64,000 bases of DNA from Methylomicrobium lacus_A (lineage in GTDB: Bacteria > Pseudomonadota > Gammaproteobacteria > Methylococcales > Methylomonadaceae): assembly GCF_041897535.1 (NCBI RefSeq), contig NZ_CP169217.1:4216001-4280000 (forward strand), read 5' to 3'. This document shows positions 8,366-17,744 of the stretch, one piece after another. How positions within the stretch are numbered: the first letter of the stretch is position 1; every line of letters starts with the position of its first letter. The position numbers and the translations under genes are program-made. The notes under the pieces were generated by a model, which was not told the origin of the DNA, did not search any database, and saw only the letters and a list, made by a program, of their open reading frames with translations.

Positions 8366-9802
8366 TCAAAAATAGCTGCCATTGATCCAATAATGCACCG
8401 CGATGCTGGCGAAATAGCCCAGCAAGATGACCGGCATCCAGCGCATGTGGTAACCGAAGGTATAACCTTCCTTGATCTGGCCGAGCAAACCGACGCCGGG
8501 CGCCGAACCGATCGCCAGCAGACTACCGCCGACGCCCAGCGTCAAGGTCAACAGCAGCCATTGGCCGGGCGGAATATCGGGATGCATGGTCAATACCGCA
8601 AACATCAGTGTGCCGTTATCGATGAATGCGGATGACAGGCCGATCGCAATATTAGCCATCGTCGGGCTGATCTGTCCGTAAAGGAAATGCGCAATCGCAT
8701 CGAGGTAACCGATGAAGCCCAGCGCCCCGATGATCATCATCGCGCCATAAAAAAACAGCAGGGTATCCCATTCGATGTTGCCTACATTCTTGAAGACATC
8801 AAAATCCTGCTTGCTGTTCTCTCTCGGAACATCCAGATGAAAGAACTTGTAGACATAAGCAAATTCGCTCGGATTTTTCTGCGCCGTCTTGGTCAGAAAA
8901 AAACAGTAAAACTGCAGCAACGCCAAACCCGCCATCATGCCGGCGGCCGGCGGAAGTTCCAGCGCGACGTTGGACCAAACCGTAATGATCAGCGTCACCA
9001 CGAAAAGAATAATCACCCACCAGCTGCCGCGCAGAAGATTGATCGGACACATTGAGGCGGCCGGCGTTTCCTTCGGAACAAAAAAGTGCATGATCGATGC
9101 GGGGACCAGAAAATTCACCAGACAAGGCAGAGCGATAGAAAAAAACTCGGTGAAATGCAGGATTTTATGCTGCCAGACAAACAGCGTCGAGATGCCTCCG
9201 AGGGGGCTGAACGAGCCGCCGGCGTTGGTCGCCACGACGACATTGACGCAGGCCAAACCGACGAATTGTGGTTTGTTTTTGCCGACTGCGGCGGCTACCG
9301 CGCCCATGATCAAGCCCACAGCCAGACCGCTGATCACGGTCGAAAGGCAGAATGCTAGAACGCCGGTGATCCAGAACAGTTTGCGGTAACTGTATTGGCG
9401 GCTCAGCAGCCAAATCCTGAGGCCGTCGAAGACGCCGCGCTCCTCCATCGCATTCAGGTAGGTCATCGACACCAGAATGAACAACAGCAGTTCGACATAG
9501 GCGAGCAGATTGCTTTCAAACGCCAGCGCCGCGGTCTTCGCTTCGCCATGCAGCGCATAATAAATGCAGATCGCAAACCAGACGATCGCCGAGCCCAATA
9601 CCATAGGCTTGGATTTGCGCAATTCGATCACGTCTTCGGCCATCGCGGCTACATACGCGCATATTGTCACCATTACCGAAAGATAGCCGATGACATGACG
9701 AGTCAGGTCTAATGACGCGGCCGGCCCGGAGGTACCCGTCTCTTCCGCCAGCGCGATTTCGGGTAACAGTAAAAAAAAGGCGAGAAAATGGATGATATTC
9801 AT
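8366..9802 (-). CDS. nhaD: NhaD-type Na+/H+ antiporter
   Basis: 478 residues from the ATG at 9802, chosen because MNIIHFLAFFLLLPEIALA is a clear signal-like first hydrophobic segment. The longer frame to 9907 would run into the kup gene. It has about 12 further membrane helices, the NhaD/ArsB-type motifs TNAGGSFSPLGGISTLFVW and SSAFIDNGTLMFAVL, and a second GSAPGVGLLG loop. It exports Na+ in exchange for H+. Only 28 bases separate it from the kup stop on the same strand, so both are probably made from the kdpD-kdpE-kup transcript. Confidence 0.87.
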   Translation of the reverse strand: MNIIHFLAFFLLLPEIALAEETGTSGPAASLDLTRHVIGYLSVMVTICAYVAAMAEDVIELRKSKPMVLGSAIVWFAICIYYALHGEAKTAALAFESNLLAYVELLLFILVSMTYLNAMEERGVFDGLRIWLLSRQYSYRKLFWITGVLAFCLSTVISGLAVGLIMGAVAAAVGKNKPQFVGLACVNVVVATNAGGSFSPLGGISTLFVWQHKILHFTEFFSIALPCLVNFLVPASIMHFFVPKETPAASMCPINLLRGSWWVIILFVVTLIITVWSNVALELPPAAGMMAGLALLQFYCFFLTKTAQKNPSEFAYVYKFFHLDVPRENSKQDFDVFKNVGNIEWDTLLFFYGAMMIIGALGFIGYLDAIAHFLYGQISPTMANIAIGLSSAFIDNGTLMFAVLTMHPDIPPGQWLLLTLTLGVGGSLLAIGSAPGVGLLGQIKEGYTFGYHMRWMPVILLGYFASIAVHYWINGSYF

Positions 9803-9830
9803 GTGGTTTATTTGTTCTGTCGATTTTGAC

Positions 9831-11696
9831 CTATAGTTCGATACGAATGCCGAGTTCGACCACGCGGTCGACCGGAATTTTGAAAAATTCAATCGGGCTC
9901 GAGGCATTATGAAATAAGAACCGGAACAAGCCTCTGCGCCAAGGAGGCATTGGACTTCTCATACGGAAAGTGACGCGTTCGCTGCCGATGAAAAAGGAGA
10001 CTTTTTTCGGATCGAAAACCAGACCTTCCTGTATTACCAAATCCAGGGCTCGGCGCACATCCGCATTTTGCTTGAAGCCGTAATACAGCTTCACCCGGTA
10101 GAATTCGCGGTCTTTGCCAAACTTTCTGATTTTGACGCGGTGCGCTTCGTCAACATAAGGCTCCTCCGTCGTGGCGATGGTCAGCACGATGATTTGTTCA
10201 TGTAGCGCGTGATTGTGTTCGAGGTTATGCAGCAGCACTTGCGGAACGCCGTGCAACGTTCTTGCCAGATAAATCGCGGTGCCTTCGACGGTGACGAGCT
10301 TTTCCGTGAATTCTTTTTCCAACTCTTCAAATAACACGTGTTTTTCTTCCATATACTCGTGCAGCAGCGCTCGCCCCTTGATCCAGGTCGTGATGATCAG
10401 GAACAGCACGGTGGCAACCGCCAGCGGCAACCAGCCGCCGGTCGGAATTTTCAGGCTATTGGAGGAGAGAAACAGAAAATCGATCACCAGGAATGACGAT
10501 AAGAAAACGGTGCTGGTCGTCTTGCTCCATTGCCAGAGCGCCTGGATTATGATGTAAGCCAGCACGGTATCGACGATCATCGTGCCGGTCACCGCGATGC
10601 CGTAAGCCGAGGCCAGCGCCGACGAAGACTGAAAGCTCAGCACCAGGATGAACACCGAAACCATCAGCAGCCAGTTCACCGCGGGAACGTAGACCTGCCC
10701 CTTTTCGTCATCCGAGGTATGTAGTATGTTCATGCGCGGACAGTAACCCAGTTGTATCGCCTGCCGCGTCACCGAAAACGCGCCCGAAATCACCGCTTGC
10801 GAGGCGATCACGGTCGCCAGGGTCGACAGGATCAACAACGGATACAAGGCCCAGTCCGGGGCGAGTAGATAAAAGGGGTTTTGGATCGCGTCGGGCCGGT
10901 CGAGCAGCAAGGCGCCTTGCCCGAAATAATTCAGCAGCAGCGCCGGAAACACGAATCCGAACCAGGCATAACGGATCGGCTTCAACCCGAAATGCCCCAT
11001 ATCCGCATACAGCGCTTCGGCGCCGGTGATCGCGAGCACGATCGCGCCCATGATCACAAATCCCTCCCATCCCAATTCGAACAATAAATGGATCGCGTAA
11101 TACGGGTTAACCGCCATCAACACCTCCGGGTGATGAATCATGTTCACCACGCCCATCACCGCGAGCGAGCCGAACCAGAAGACCATGATCGGCGCAAAGA
11201 TTCTGCCGACATTGCCTGTCCCCTTGGCTTGGATGATGAACAGCCCGCCCAGCACGGTAATCGCGATCGGCAATACAAACTCGGCCAGTGGCGGCGCAAT
11301 GATTTGCAAGCCTTCGACCGCGCTGAGCACCGAAATGGCCGGGGTAATGATGCTGTCGCCGTAAAACAGAGTGGCGCCGAGCAGACCGATGGTGGTGATA
11401 AATGCCATTTTTTGCGGATTATTCCTGGAGCCATGCAAGGCCAGCGCCATCAGCGCCATGATGCCGCCTTCGCCCTTGTTATCGGCGCGCATGATGAAAA
11501 TCGCGTATTTAAGGGTGACGACCAGCGTTAACGACCAAAAGATCAGCGACAAGACGCCGAGCACATGAAATTCATCGATCGGTATGCCGCTATGGAAGAC
11601 TTCCTTCAGCGCATATAAGGGACTGGTGCCGATATCGCCGAATACGACGCCGATTGCGCCAAAGGTTAATCGAGACAACTGCTGATGTTTACTCAT
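9831..11696 (-). CDS. kup: Kup-type potassium uptake transporter
   Basis: 621 residues from the ATG at 11696 (MSKHQQLSRLTFGAIG). An upstream in-frame start at 11723 would add 9 residues. The conserved start GAIGVVFGDIGTSPLYALKE, then GEGGIMALMAL and YGDSIITPAISVLSAVEGL, identifies the KUP/HAK/KT family (12 helices plus a C-terminal cytoplasmic domain from about residue 430). It imports K+ with H+. It lies 107 bases after kdpE and in front of nhaD. Confidence 0.95.
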   Translation of the reverse strand: MSKHQQLSRLTFGAIGVVFGDIGTSPLYALKEVFHSGIPIDEFHVLGVLSLIFWSLTLVVTLKYAIFIMRADNKGEGGIMALMALALHGSRNNPQKMAFITTIGLLGATLFYGDSIITPAISVLSAVEGLQIIAPPLAEFVLPIAITVLGGLFIIQAKGTGNVGRIFAPIMVFWFGSLAVMGVVNMIHHPEVLMAVNPYYAIHLLFELGWEGFVIMGAIVLAITGAEALYADMGHFGLKPIRYAWFGFVFPALLLNYFGQGALLLDRPDAIQNPFYLLAPDWALYPLLILSTLATVIASQAVISGAFSVTRQAIQLGYCPRMNILHTSDDEKGQVYVPAVNWLLMVSVFILVLSFQSSSALASAYGIAVTGTMIVDTVLAYIIIQALWQWSKTTSTVFLSSFLVIDFLFLSSNSLKIPTGGWLPLAVATVLFLIITTWIKGRALLHEYMEEKHVLFEELEKEFTEKLVTVEGTAIYLARTLHGVPQVLLHNLEHNHALHEQIIVLTIATTEEPYVDEAHRVKIRKFGKDREFYRVKLYYGFKQNADVRRALDLVIQEGLVFDPKKVSFFIGSERVTFRMRSPMPPWRRGLFRFLFHNASSPIEFFKIPVDRVVELGIRIEL

Positions 11697-11803
11697 AGAT
11701 GACCTTACAGATGGGGTGATCAATTGAACACGTCAATTGAGTTTTGATGAAACGTATTTACTGTACGATGAATGCTGTATGGATAGAGGCATGTCTGAAG
11801 CCG

Positions 11804-12541
11804 TCAATTTGAGGGGGGGCTATTTACACTGGTTTGAGACAAAAATTCTTCATTGATCGAAAGCCTGTAACCGACGCCAACCTCGGTCAACAAATAACGC
11901 GGTCGCGCCGGATTGATTTCCAGCTTGTGACGCAATTGCCCCATATAGATGCGTAAATAATGCTGATCTTGAATATGTTCCGCACCCCACACTTCCTGCA
12001 ACAGTTGGCGATGCGTGACCACCGTTCCCGCATAACGTATCAAGATTGTGAGTAGTCGGTACTCGATCGGAGTAATGCGCACTTCATTGTTGGCTATAAA
12101 AACCTTGCGTCGGGCCAGATCGACTTTCAATTGTCCGGTTTCAAAGACTTCCATCGTACTGAAGCTTCTGGAGACTCGGCGTAACAAGGCTTGCAGTCGA
12201 GCATGGAGTTCACCGCTCCCGAAGGGTTTGGTTAAGTAGTCGTCGGCGCCGGCATCCAGCGCCATGATTTTATTTTGCTCCTGGTTACGTGCAGATAAAA
12301 TCAGAATCGGCAAATCGGATAACTGCCTTAGGCGCCGTGTTACCGCGATACCGTCCATATCCGGCAAGCCGAGGTCGAGAATCACCAGGTCGGGTTTTTC
12401 ACTGTTCAACAGGGCCAGGCCGGTTCTGCCACAGTCGGCTTCCACGGTGCGCCAGCCACGATGATTCAGACTGGACTTAAGAAAGCGCCGGGTTTGCATG
12501 TCGTCTTCAATGATCAGAATCAGGGACGATGCCGTCATCAT
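11804..12541 (-). CDS. kdpE: KdpE-type response regulator
   Basis: 245 residues. The receiver domain (residues 5-120) has the acidic pair IIEDD, the phospho-acceptor Asp in VILDLGLPDMDG and KPFGSGEL. An OmpR/PhoB winged-helix domain follows from about residue 135 (RRKVFIANNEVRITPIEYRLL), ending in PRYLLTEVGVGYRL. Closest family is KdpE. Its ATG overlaps the stop of the kinase gene by 4 bases. No kdpFABC is in the window. Downstream are kup and nhaD, which are its likely targets. Confidence 0.88.
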   Translation of the reverse strand: MMTASSLILIIEDDMQTRRFLKSSLNHRGWRTVEADCGRTGLALLNSEKPDLVILDLGLPDMDGIAVTRRLRQLSDLPILILSARNQEQNKIMALDAGADDYLTKPFGSGELHARLQALLRRVSRSFSTMEVFETGQLKVDLARRKVFIANNEVRITPIEYRLLTILIRYAGTVVTHRQLLQEVWGAEHIQDQHYLRIYMGQLRHKLEINPARPRYLLTEVGVGYRLSINEEFLSQTSVNSPPSN

Positions 12542-14046
12542 AGGCTCCCGGCGATTTCAGGTTCGGCAATCAGCGGAGGTTCGCGTAGGGGCAAAGAAAT
12601 AGCAAACTCAGCCCCTTTGCCGGCTCGATTGCTGGCATGGATAAGGCCGCCGTGCGCTTCGATAATCGCTTTGCAGAGAGCCAAACCCAGACCGGCACCG
12701 CTTTGATCGGATTCGGCGACGCCACGATAAAATTTGTCGAAAATTTTAGTTTCCTGGCCCTTGGCAATGCCGGGACCGTAATCCGCGACCGTTAAAAGAC
12801 AATAGCCATCCTGTGCCTGTCCGCAAATATCGATCGGACTACCCTCCGGGCTGTATTTGACGGCGTTTTCGATCAGATTGACCAACACTTGCTCTATCAG
12901 CACCGCATCGATCCACAGTAGAGGCAAGCTGTTCGGTAGTAAAGTGCGCACCGGCCTGTCCTTGAGGTGCTTATCCAAACGATTCAAGGCGCTGCCGACG
13001 ATTTCTTCGATCGCGTTCCAGTCCCGATGCAATGTGATTTCGCCGCTGTTGAGCCTGGCCATATCCAGCAATTTGCCGGTCAACTCCGACATGCGTTGCG
13101 CTTCGTCCAGGACGATATGGTTACATTCCTGGCGCTCTGCAACGGAAAACTCGGCATCGTTCTCGATCAATGCATTGGCGGCGCCAATGATGCGTGTCAA
13201 TGGGGTGCGTAAGTCGTGAGAGATGGAGGTCAATAGCGCATTGCGCAGTGCTTCGGTTTCGGCTTGCAGCTTCGCATCTCTGGCCTGCGCGGCGAGTTGT
13301 AAGCGTTCCAGGGTTTGGGCGATCAAATGGCAAAATGTATCGAGAAATGCGGCACGCTCGGAGGCTTGCCAAGAAAGCTGCTTGGTGGCTTCAATAATCA
13401 AAAGTCCCTGCCAGGCACGCGAGTTTTTGAGCGGGTAATACGTGATATGGTTTTCTTGTGTGATCTTTCGGGTTGCAAAAGCGCGTTGCGCTTCGGCAAA
13501 GTCGATGTCTTTTAAAGAAACCGGCAATGGCAAACCGGGTGGGGGTTGTAAGCGATCCTCGGTGCCGGCGTTGAGTAGAACCGATGCGACGCCAAATTCA
13601 GCGTGAATGTGCTCCACTGCGATGCGGGCGACAGCATCGTGGTCGGGTGCGGCCGACAGGTCACGGCTCAAGCGATAGAGCGCGTTGGCGTGGATTTCGC
13701 GCTGTCTGGCTAATTCCGTCTGGAGTTTGGATTTTTCAAGGAGGCTGCCGGTTACATTGGCGACCACGATCATCACGGCCAAACCGATGATGTTTTCAAG
13801 ATCCTGGATCGCAACCGAAAAAATGGGTCTGGCAAAGTAAAACGCGAATAGCGGTGCGCTGAGCAACGATGCGACAATCGATGCGCCACGGCCATAGCGG
13901 CTGGCGACCCAAAAGACGCCGAGCAGATAGGTCATCAAAATACTGGCCGGCCCCAACCAGTGTCGCAGCGGCCAATCGATCAAGGTGCAGACCAATGGCG
14001 CGGCGACGCCCCAGAAATAGCCAAGTCTGTGCGGCTTGTCGGCCAA
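12538..14046 (-). CDS. Short KdpD-like sensor histidine kinase lacking the N-terminal KdpD/USP domains
   Basis: 502 residues, against about 900 for full KdpD. It starts straight at the KdpD-type membrane domain (residues 10-105, several hydrophobic helices including ASRYGRGASIVASLLSAPLFAFYFARP), then a GAF-like region (120-250), then the kinase core: SISHDLRTPLTRIIGAANAL with phospho-acceptor H277, N-box NLIENAVKYSPEG, DYGPGIAKG and GAGLGLALCKAI. The ATP-binding KdpD and universal-stress domains that sense K+ in Escherichia coli are absent. It is first in an operon with kdpE, kup and nhaD, so it probably senses cation or turgor stress in another way. Confidence 0.85.
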   Translation of the reverse strand: MADKPHRLGYFWGVAAPLVCTLIDWPLRHWLGPASILMTYLLGVFWVASRYGRGASIVASLLSAPLFAFYFARPIFSVAIQDLENIIGLAVMIVVANVTGSLLEKSKLQTELARQREIHANALYRLSRDLSAAPDHDAVARIAVEHIHAEFGVASVLLNAGTEDRLQPPPGLPLPVSLKDIDFAEAQRAFATRKITQENHITYYPLKNSRAWQGLLIIEATKQLSWQASERAAFLDTFCHLIAQTLERLQLAAQARDAKLQAETEALRNALLTSISHDLRTPLTRIIGAANALIENDAEFSVAERQECNHIVLDEAQRMSELTGKLLDMARLNSGEITLHRDWNAIEEIVGSALNRLDKHLKDRPVRTLLPNSLPLLWIDAVLIEQVLVNLIENAVKYSPEGSPIDICGQAQDGYCLLTVADYGPGIAKGQETKIFDKFYRGVAESDQSGAGLGLALCKAIIEAHGGLIHASNRAGKGAEFAISLPLREPPLIAEPEIAGSL

Positions 14047-14563
14047 TGCGTCTGCATCATCCGTGTGATCCGAGCTTTTACGATGTTGGCTTTGCAGCGT
14101 TGACTCCCGGCATTATGCCTTGAAGGCTATTCAGATAGATCCGGCATTGACATGAAAAGTATGTCCATGCTGGCGCAATAACGCATTGAAAAATTGGCTA
14201 AAGCTCAGTATGCCTTTTTGCCGTAATCAGCGTCCGGATGCTTCGGCCGGTTCAAGCTGAGGGAGAGCCCATGACCGCTTGCTTATCATGAAGGATAAGC
14301 CCTAGAAACCGCTTTATTTCCCAGCATTTTGATCGGAAGCGCAGATTGTATTTCCTGGGATGTAAAAAATGTGTAAAGAATAACGATACGATTACAAGGC
14401 ATTGGGAGGCGGGGGCAGTAAAATTCCGGATGGGTTGCCAATTTTGCGCTGTGCGGTTCTTGAAAACGGAAATTCCGTCTCTACATCGGCGTTGACGCTG
14501 TGGGTAGCGTTCACTCTACCATACAATTTTTTTGATTCCTGATTTATCGAGGTACAGAAAAAC
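14047..14563. other. Intergenic region between divergent kdpD-like and groES
   Basis: 517 bases between divergent genes. It must hold promoters for the kdpD-kdpE-kup-nhaD operon and for groESL. I see no credible gene. The only recognisable site is a heat-shock-like promoter close to groES (listed separately). No CIRCE element was found. Confidence 0.6.
14459..14486 (+). promoter_or_regulatory. Possible sigma-32 (heat-shock) promoter of groESL
   Basis: CTTGAAA at 14459-14465 matches the sigma-32 -35 element. About 13 bases on, CTCTACAT (14479-14486) partly matches CCCCATNT. The spacing and the position about 80 bases before groES fit. The match of the -10 part is imperfect. Confidence 0.4.
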
Positions 14564-14854
14564 ATGAGTATTCGTCCATTACATGACCGTGTCGTCGTCA
14601 AGCGCCTGGAGAGCGAGACCACCTCGCCGGGTGGCATCGTGATTCCGGATCAGGCCAAGGAAAAACCGATCACGGCCGAAGTGATTGCAGTCGGCGGCGG
14701 CAAACCGTTAAACAACGGCAAGCTCAGAGCGATGAGCGTGAAGCCTGGCGACAAGGTATTGATAGGCAAGTATGCGGGCAGCGAGGTCAAGGTCGAGGGC
14801 GGCGAATATGTGGTGCTGCGCGAAGACGAGATTTTAGGTGTTCTGGAAGCTTAA
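14564..14854 (+). CDS. groES: Co-chaperonin GroES
   Basis: 96 residues, full length. It begins MSIRPLHDRVVVKRLE and contains the mobile loop ESETTSPGGIVIPDQAKEK and the roof segment GKYAGSEVKVEGGEYVVLREDEILGVL. It caps the GroEL ring during ATP-driven folding in the cytoplasm. A GAGG ribosome site lies 11 bases before the ATG. groEL follows after 36 bases and the pair is one operon ending at the terminator at 16548. Confidence 0.97.
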   Translation: MSIRPLHDRVVVKRLESETTSPGGIVIPDQAKEKPITAEVIAVGGGKPLNNGKLRAMSVKPGDKVLIGKYAGSEVKVEGGEYVVLREDEILGVLEA

Positions 14855-14890
14855 CGATAACAATTGCAGAAATCTGGAGGAAATGAAGTT

Positions 14891-16513
14891 ATGGCAGCGA
14901 AAGAAGTCCACTTTGGTGATGAAGCCCGTCATCGCATGCTGGCCGGCGTGAATATTCTTGCGGACGCGGTCAAACAGACCCTGGGTCCGAAAGGCCGCAA
15001 CGTGGTGATCGAAAGAAGCTTCGGCGCCCCGACCGTGACCAAGGACGGCGTCTCGGTCGCGAAAGAGATCGAGCTGAAAGGCAAGTTCGAAAACATGGGC
15101 GCGCAATTGGTCAAGGAAGTCTCGTCGAAGACCTCCGACGTCGCCGGCGATGGCACCACGACCGCGACCGTGCTGGCCCAGGCGATCGTGCGCGAAGGCC
15201 TGAAATCGGTGATCGCCGGTGCCAATCCGATGGACATCAAACGCGGTATCGACCAGGCGGTGACTGTTGCGGTCGAGGAATTGAAAAAACTTTCGAAACC
15301 CTGCATGACCAGCAAGGAAATTGCCCAGGTCGGCGCGATTTCCGCGAACGCCGACGAGGCGATCGGCCGGATCATCGCCGATGCGATGGACAAGGTCGGC
15401 AAGGAAGGAGTGATCACCGTCGAGGACGGCTCCGGCATGCAGAACGAACTTGATGTGGTCGAGGGCATGCAGTTCGACAGAGGCTATCTGTCACCGTATT
15501 TCGCGAATCAAAAGGATGCGATGAGCGCGGAACTCGAAAATCCCTACATCCTGCTGCACGACAAGAAGATCTCGAACATTCGCGAGATGCTGCCGCTCCT
15601 GGAAAAAGTCTCCAAGTCCGGCCGCTCGCTGTTGGTCGTCGCCGAAGACGTCGAAGGCGAGGCGCTGGCGACCCTGGTCGTGAACACCCTGCGCGGCATC
15701 CTGAAAGTCTGCGCGGTGAAGGCACCGGGTTTCGGCGATCGCCGTAAGGCGATGCTCGAAGACATGGCGATCCTGACCGGCGGCAAGGTGATCACCGAAG
15801 AGCTGGGTTTGAGCCTCGAAAAAGTTGAATTGACCGATCTCGGCACCGCGAAAAAAGTACAGGTCACGAAGGAGAACACGACCATCGTCGACGGCAGCGG
15901 CAGCCACGAAGACATCAAGGCCCGCGTCGAGCAGTTGCGCAAACAGATCGAGGAAACCACCTCCAGCTACGACAAGGAAAAACTGCAGGAGCGCGTCGCC
16001 AAGTTGTCCGGCGGTGTGGCCGTGATCAAGGTCGGTGCGGCGACCGAAGTCGAAATGAAGGAGAAAAAGGCCCGCGTCGAGGATGCGCTGCACGCGACCC
16101 GCGCTGCGGTTGAGGAAGGCATCGTGCCGGGCGGCGGCGTCGCCCTGGTCCGTGCCCTGGCGGCATTGAAAGATCTGAAAGGCGACAATGCCGACCGTAA
16201 TGTCGGTATCGCGGTGCTGCGCCGCGCGATCGAGGAACCGTTGCGGCAGATCGTCGCGAATGCCGGCGAAGAGCCGTCGGTCGTGTTGGCGAAAGTACAG
16301 CAAGGCTCGGGCAGCTACGGCTACAACGCGGCGACCGGCGACTACGGCGATATGATCGAGTTGGGCATTCTCGACCCGACCAAAGTCACCCGCTGCGCCC
16401 TGCAAAACGCGGCCTCGATTGCCGGTCTGATGCTGACCACCGAAGCGATGGTGGCCGAATTGCCTAAGGACGAGAAGCCAGCGATGCCTGCCGGCGCGAT
16501 CGATGAGTATTAA
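14891..16513 (+). CDS. groEL: Chaperonin GroEL
   Basis: 540 residues from the ATG at 14891, preceded by CTGGAGGAAATGAAG. Signature regions are present: AVKQTLGPKGRNVVIERSFG, the ATP site VAGDGTTTATVLAQ, VVEGMQFDRGYLSPYF and AAVEEGIVPGGGVALVR. It folds client proteins with GroES. The C-terminus is DEKPAMPAGAIDEY: the usual GGM-repeat tail is missing, which is seen in some additional GroEL copies. Whether the genome has another groEL cannot be told from here. Confidence 0.97.
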   Translation: MAAKEVHFGDEARHRMLAGVNILADAVKQTLGPKGRNVVIERSFGAPTVTKDGVSVAKEIELKGKFENMGAQLVKEVSSKTSDVAGDGTTTATVLAQAIVREGLKSVIAGANPMDIKRGIDQAVTVAVEELKKLSKPCMTSKEIAQVGAISANADEAIGRIIADAMDKVGKEGVITVEDGSGMQNELDVVEGMQFDRGYLSPYFANQKDAMSAELENPYILLHDKKISNIREMLPLLEKVSKSGRSLLVVAEDVEGEALATLVVNTLRGILKVCAVKAPGFGDRRKAMLEDMAILTGGKVITEELGLSLEKVELTDLGTAKKVQVTKENTTIVDGSGSHEDIKARVEQLRKQIEETTSSYDKEKLQERVAKLSGGVAVIKVGAATEVEMKEKKARVEDALHATRAAVEEGIVPGGGVALVRALAALKDLKGDNADRNVGIAVLRRAIEEPLRQIVANAGEEPSVVLAKVQQGSGSYGYNAATGDYGDMIELGILDPTKVTRCALQNAASIAGLMLTTEAMVAELPKDEKPAMPAGAIDEY

Positions 16514-16547
16514 TCGTTCCCTGTATCCCTCTGTATAACCACTCTCT

Positions 16548-16573
16548 AGCCCCGCGTTGCGGGGCTTTTTTTT
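16548..16573 (+). terminator. Intrinsic terminator of groESL
   Basis: AGCCCCGC (16548-16555), loop GTT, GCGGGGCT (16559-16566), followed by a run of T to 16573. A textbook rho-independent terminator 35 bases after the groEL stop. Confidence 0.92.
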
Positions 16574-16894
16574 ACGCCGGGGTCAAGCCGCTTCGCTAGC
16601 GGGGGAAGGACCGCTTGAGGATTTATTTCAGATTGAACCAGATAGCCGGATCGAAATTACTCATGCTCTGTCTGATCAATATACGGATCCGATAAGACGC
16701 GGTGTCTAGTCTGCAGGCTCGATCACAAGTTCAGGAAGATGAATGATTCGCTTTCGAATAGCAGAAGAAAGGGTGTATTATCAGCACATTACCTAAATTT
16801 CTGAGACGCTGGAGGAAAGGAGGCGAATGGTTAAAGTCGAAATGATTGCGTTTTAAAGCCATAGTCAAATTGTTCTATTTTGTGGAGTTTAATA
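16574..16894. other. Intergenic region with a 9-codon mini-ORF
   Basis: About 320 bases without a full gene. At 16827-16856 a mini-ORF of nine codons (MVKVEMIAF, stop TAA) has an unusually strong ribosome site, GGAAAGGAGG, just upstream. It ends 38 bases before the next gene and could be a leader peptide or a vestige. Nothing else recognised. Confidence 0.4.
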
Positions 16895-17533
16895 ATGAGA
16901 AGAAGAAAACAACACGAACAAAAAACAGGAAGCTCTTTTAACTGCGGACCGAATTTAATTTTACGATCGGCCAGGCTGTCTTCTTGGTTCTTGCCTGCGC
17001 TGATGCTGGCCTTTGTCTTGCAGCAGCCGGCTTTCGCGCATCGCGGGGATCTGGATGATGTGGACCTGTGCAGGATCAAGATCGGTAACGAATGGATTCA
17101 TTTTGCGGCTTATACGCCCACAATATCCGAAAATAAAAGCTACTGTAAATCGATCCCTAAGCTGGGCATGACCAACCTGGTTTTTGATTATGAAGGCAAA
17201 CAATTACGCCATGTCAGCATCGAGTTTGAAGTGACCAAGGAACCGGAAGGAACGCGGGTTTATTACCGGCCGCCGAGCACAACCAAGACCGGCACGGTTG
17301 AAGGCAGCGTCGATTTCAACCAATTCGGCCCCGGCGATTATCAGGCCCATGTCACCCTCGTAGAGAATGACCAAAAAGTCGATACCCACATCCCTTTTTC
17401 GGTCGGCATCGAGGGCGACGAATCATATGACACACTCAAAAAAAACTTATTCACGATCGGAATCAGCGTCGTGATTTTGTATTTGTGTTACCGCTATGCG
17501 CGCGGCAAGGGTGATGAGCCTAAAAATGCCTGA
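16895..17533 (+). CDS. Periplasmic protein with predicted mature N-terminal His and C-terminal membrane anchor, unknown function
   Basis: 212 residues from the ATG at 16895. A signal peptide (hydrophobic FLPALMLAFVLQQPAFA) would be cut after AFA, leaving a mature protein that begins HRGDLDDVDLCRIKIG. The middle part is a beta-rich domain (FDYEGKQLRHVSIEFEVTKE, DYQAHVTLVENDQKVDTHIPF) resembling YtkA/FixH-like or CopC-like beta sandwiches. One membrane helix lies near the C-terminus (FTIGISVVILYLCYRYA) with a short basic cytoplasmic tail. Two Cys (VDLCRI and SYCKSI) could form a disulfide. An exposed N-terminal His is typical of copper-binding histidine-brace proteins, but function is inference. 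It stands alone between groEL and the acyltransferase fusion. Confidence 0.7.
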   Translation: MRRRKQHEQKTGSSFNCGPNLILRSARLSSWFLPALMLAFVLQQPAFAHRGDLDDVDLCRIKIGNEWIHFAAYTPTISENKSYCKSIPKLGMTNLVFDYEGKQLRHVSIEFEVTKEPEGTRVYYRPPSTTKTGTVEGSVDFNQFGPGDYQAHVTLVENDQKVDTHIPFSVGIEGDESYDTLKKNLFTIGISVVILYLCYRYARGKGDEPKNA

Positions 17534-17744
17534 TCCGCGTTTTTGTGACACACCGTGATCTTAGTTGATAGGATCGGCGGAACCAATAAAAGAGGTGTCG
17601 CCTATCCTATCGTACGAATACATCTTATGGGCTTTGCGCGTAACATTAAGATCGGATGACGGGTCAGGTTTTCGAAATCGCGTGAAATTCTAGTTTTCTG
17701 TCATCGGTATATAGCATTTGTCCTTCTTAAGAGGTAGAGCAGAT

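Noticed and set aside
9803..9907. N-terminal extension of NhaD
   Set aside because: It would overlap kup and lacks family similarity; the signal-like segment begins at the ATG at 9802.
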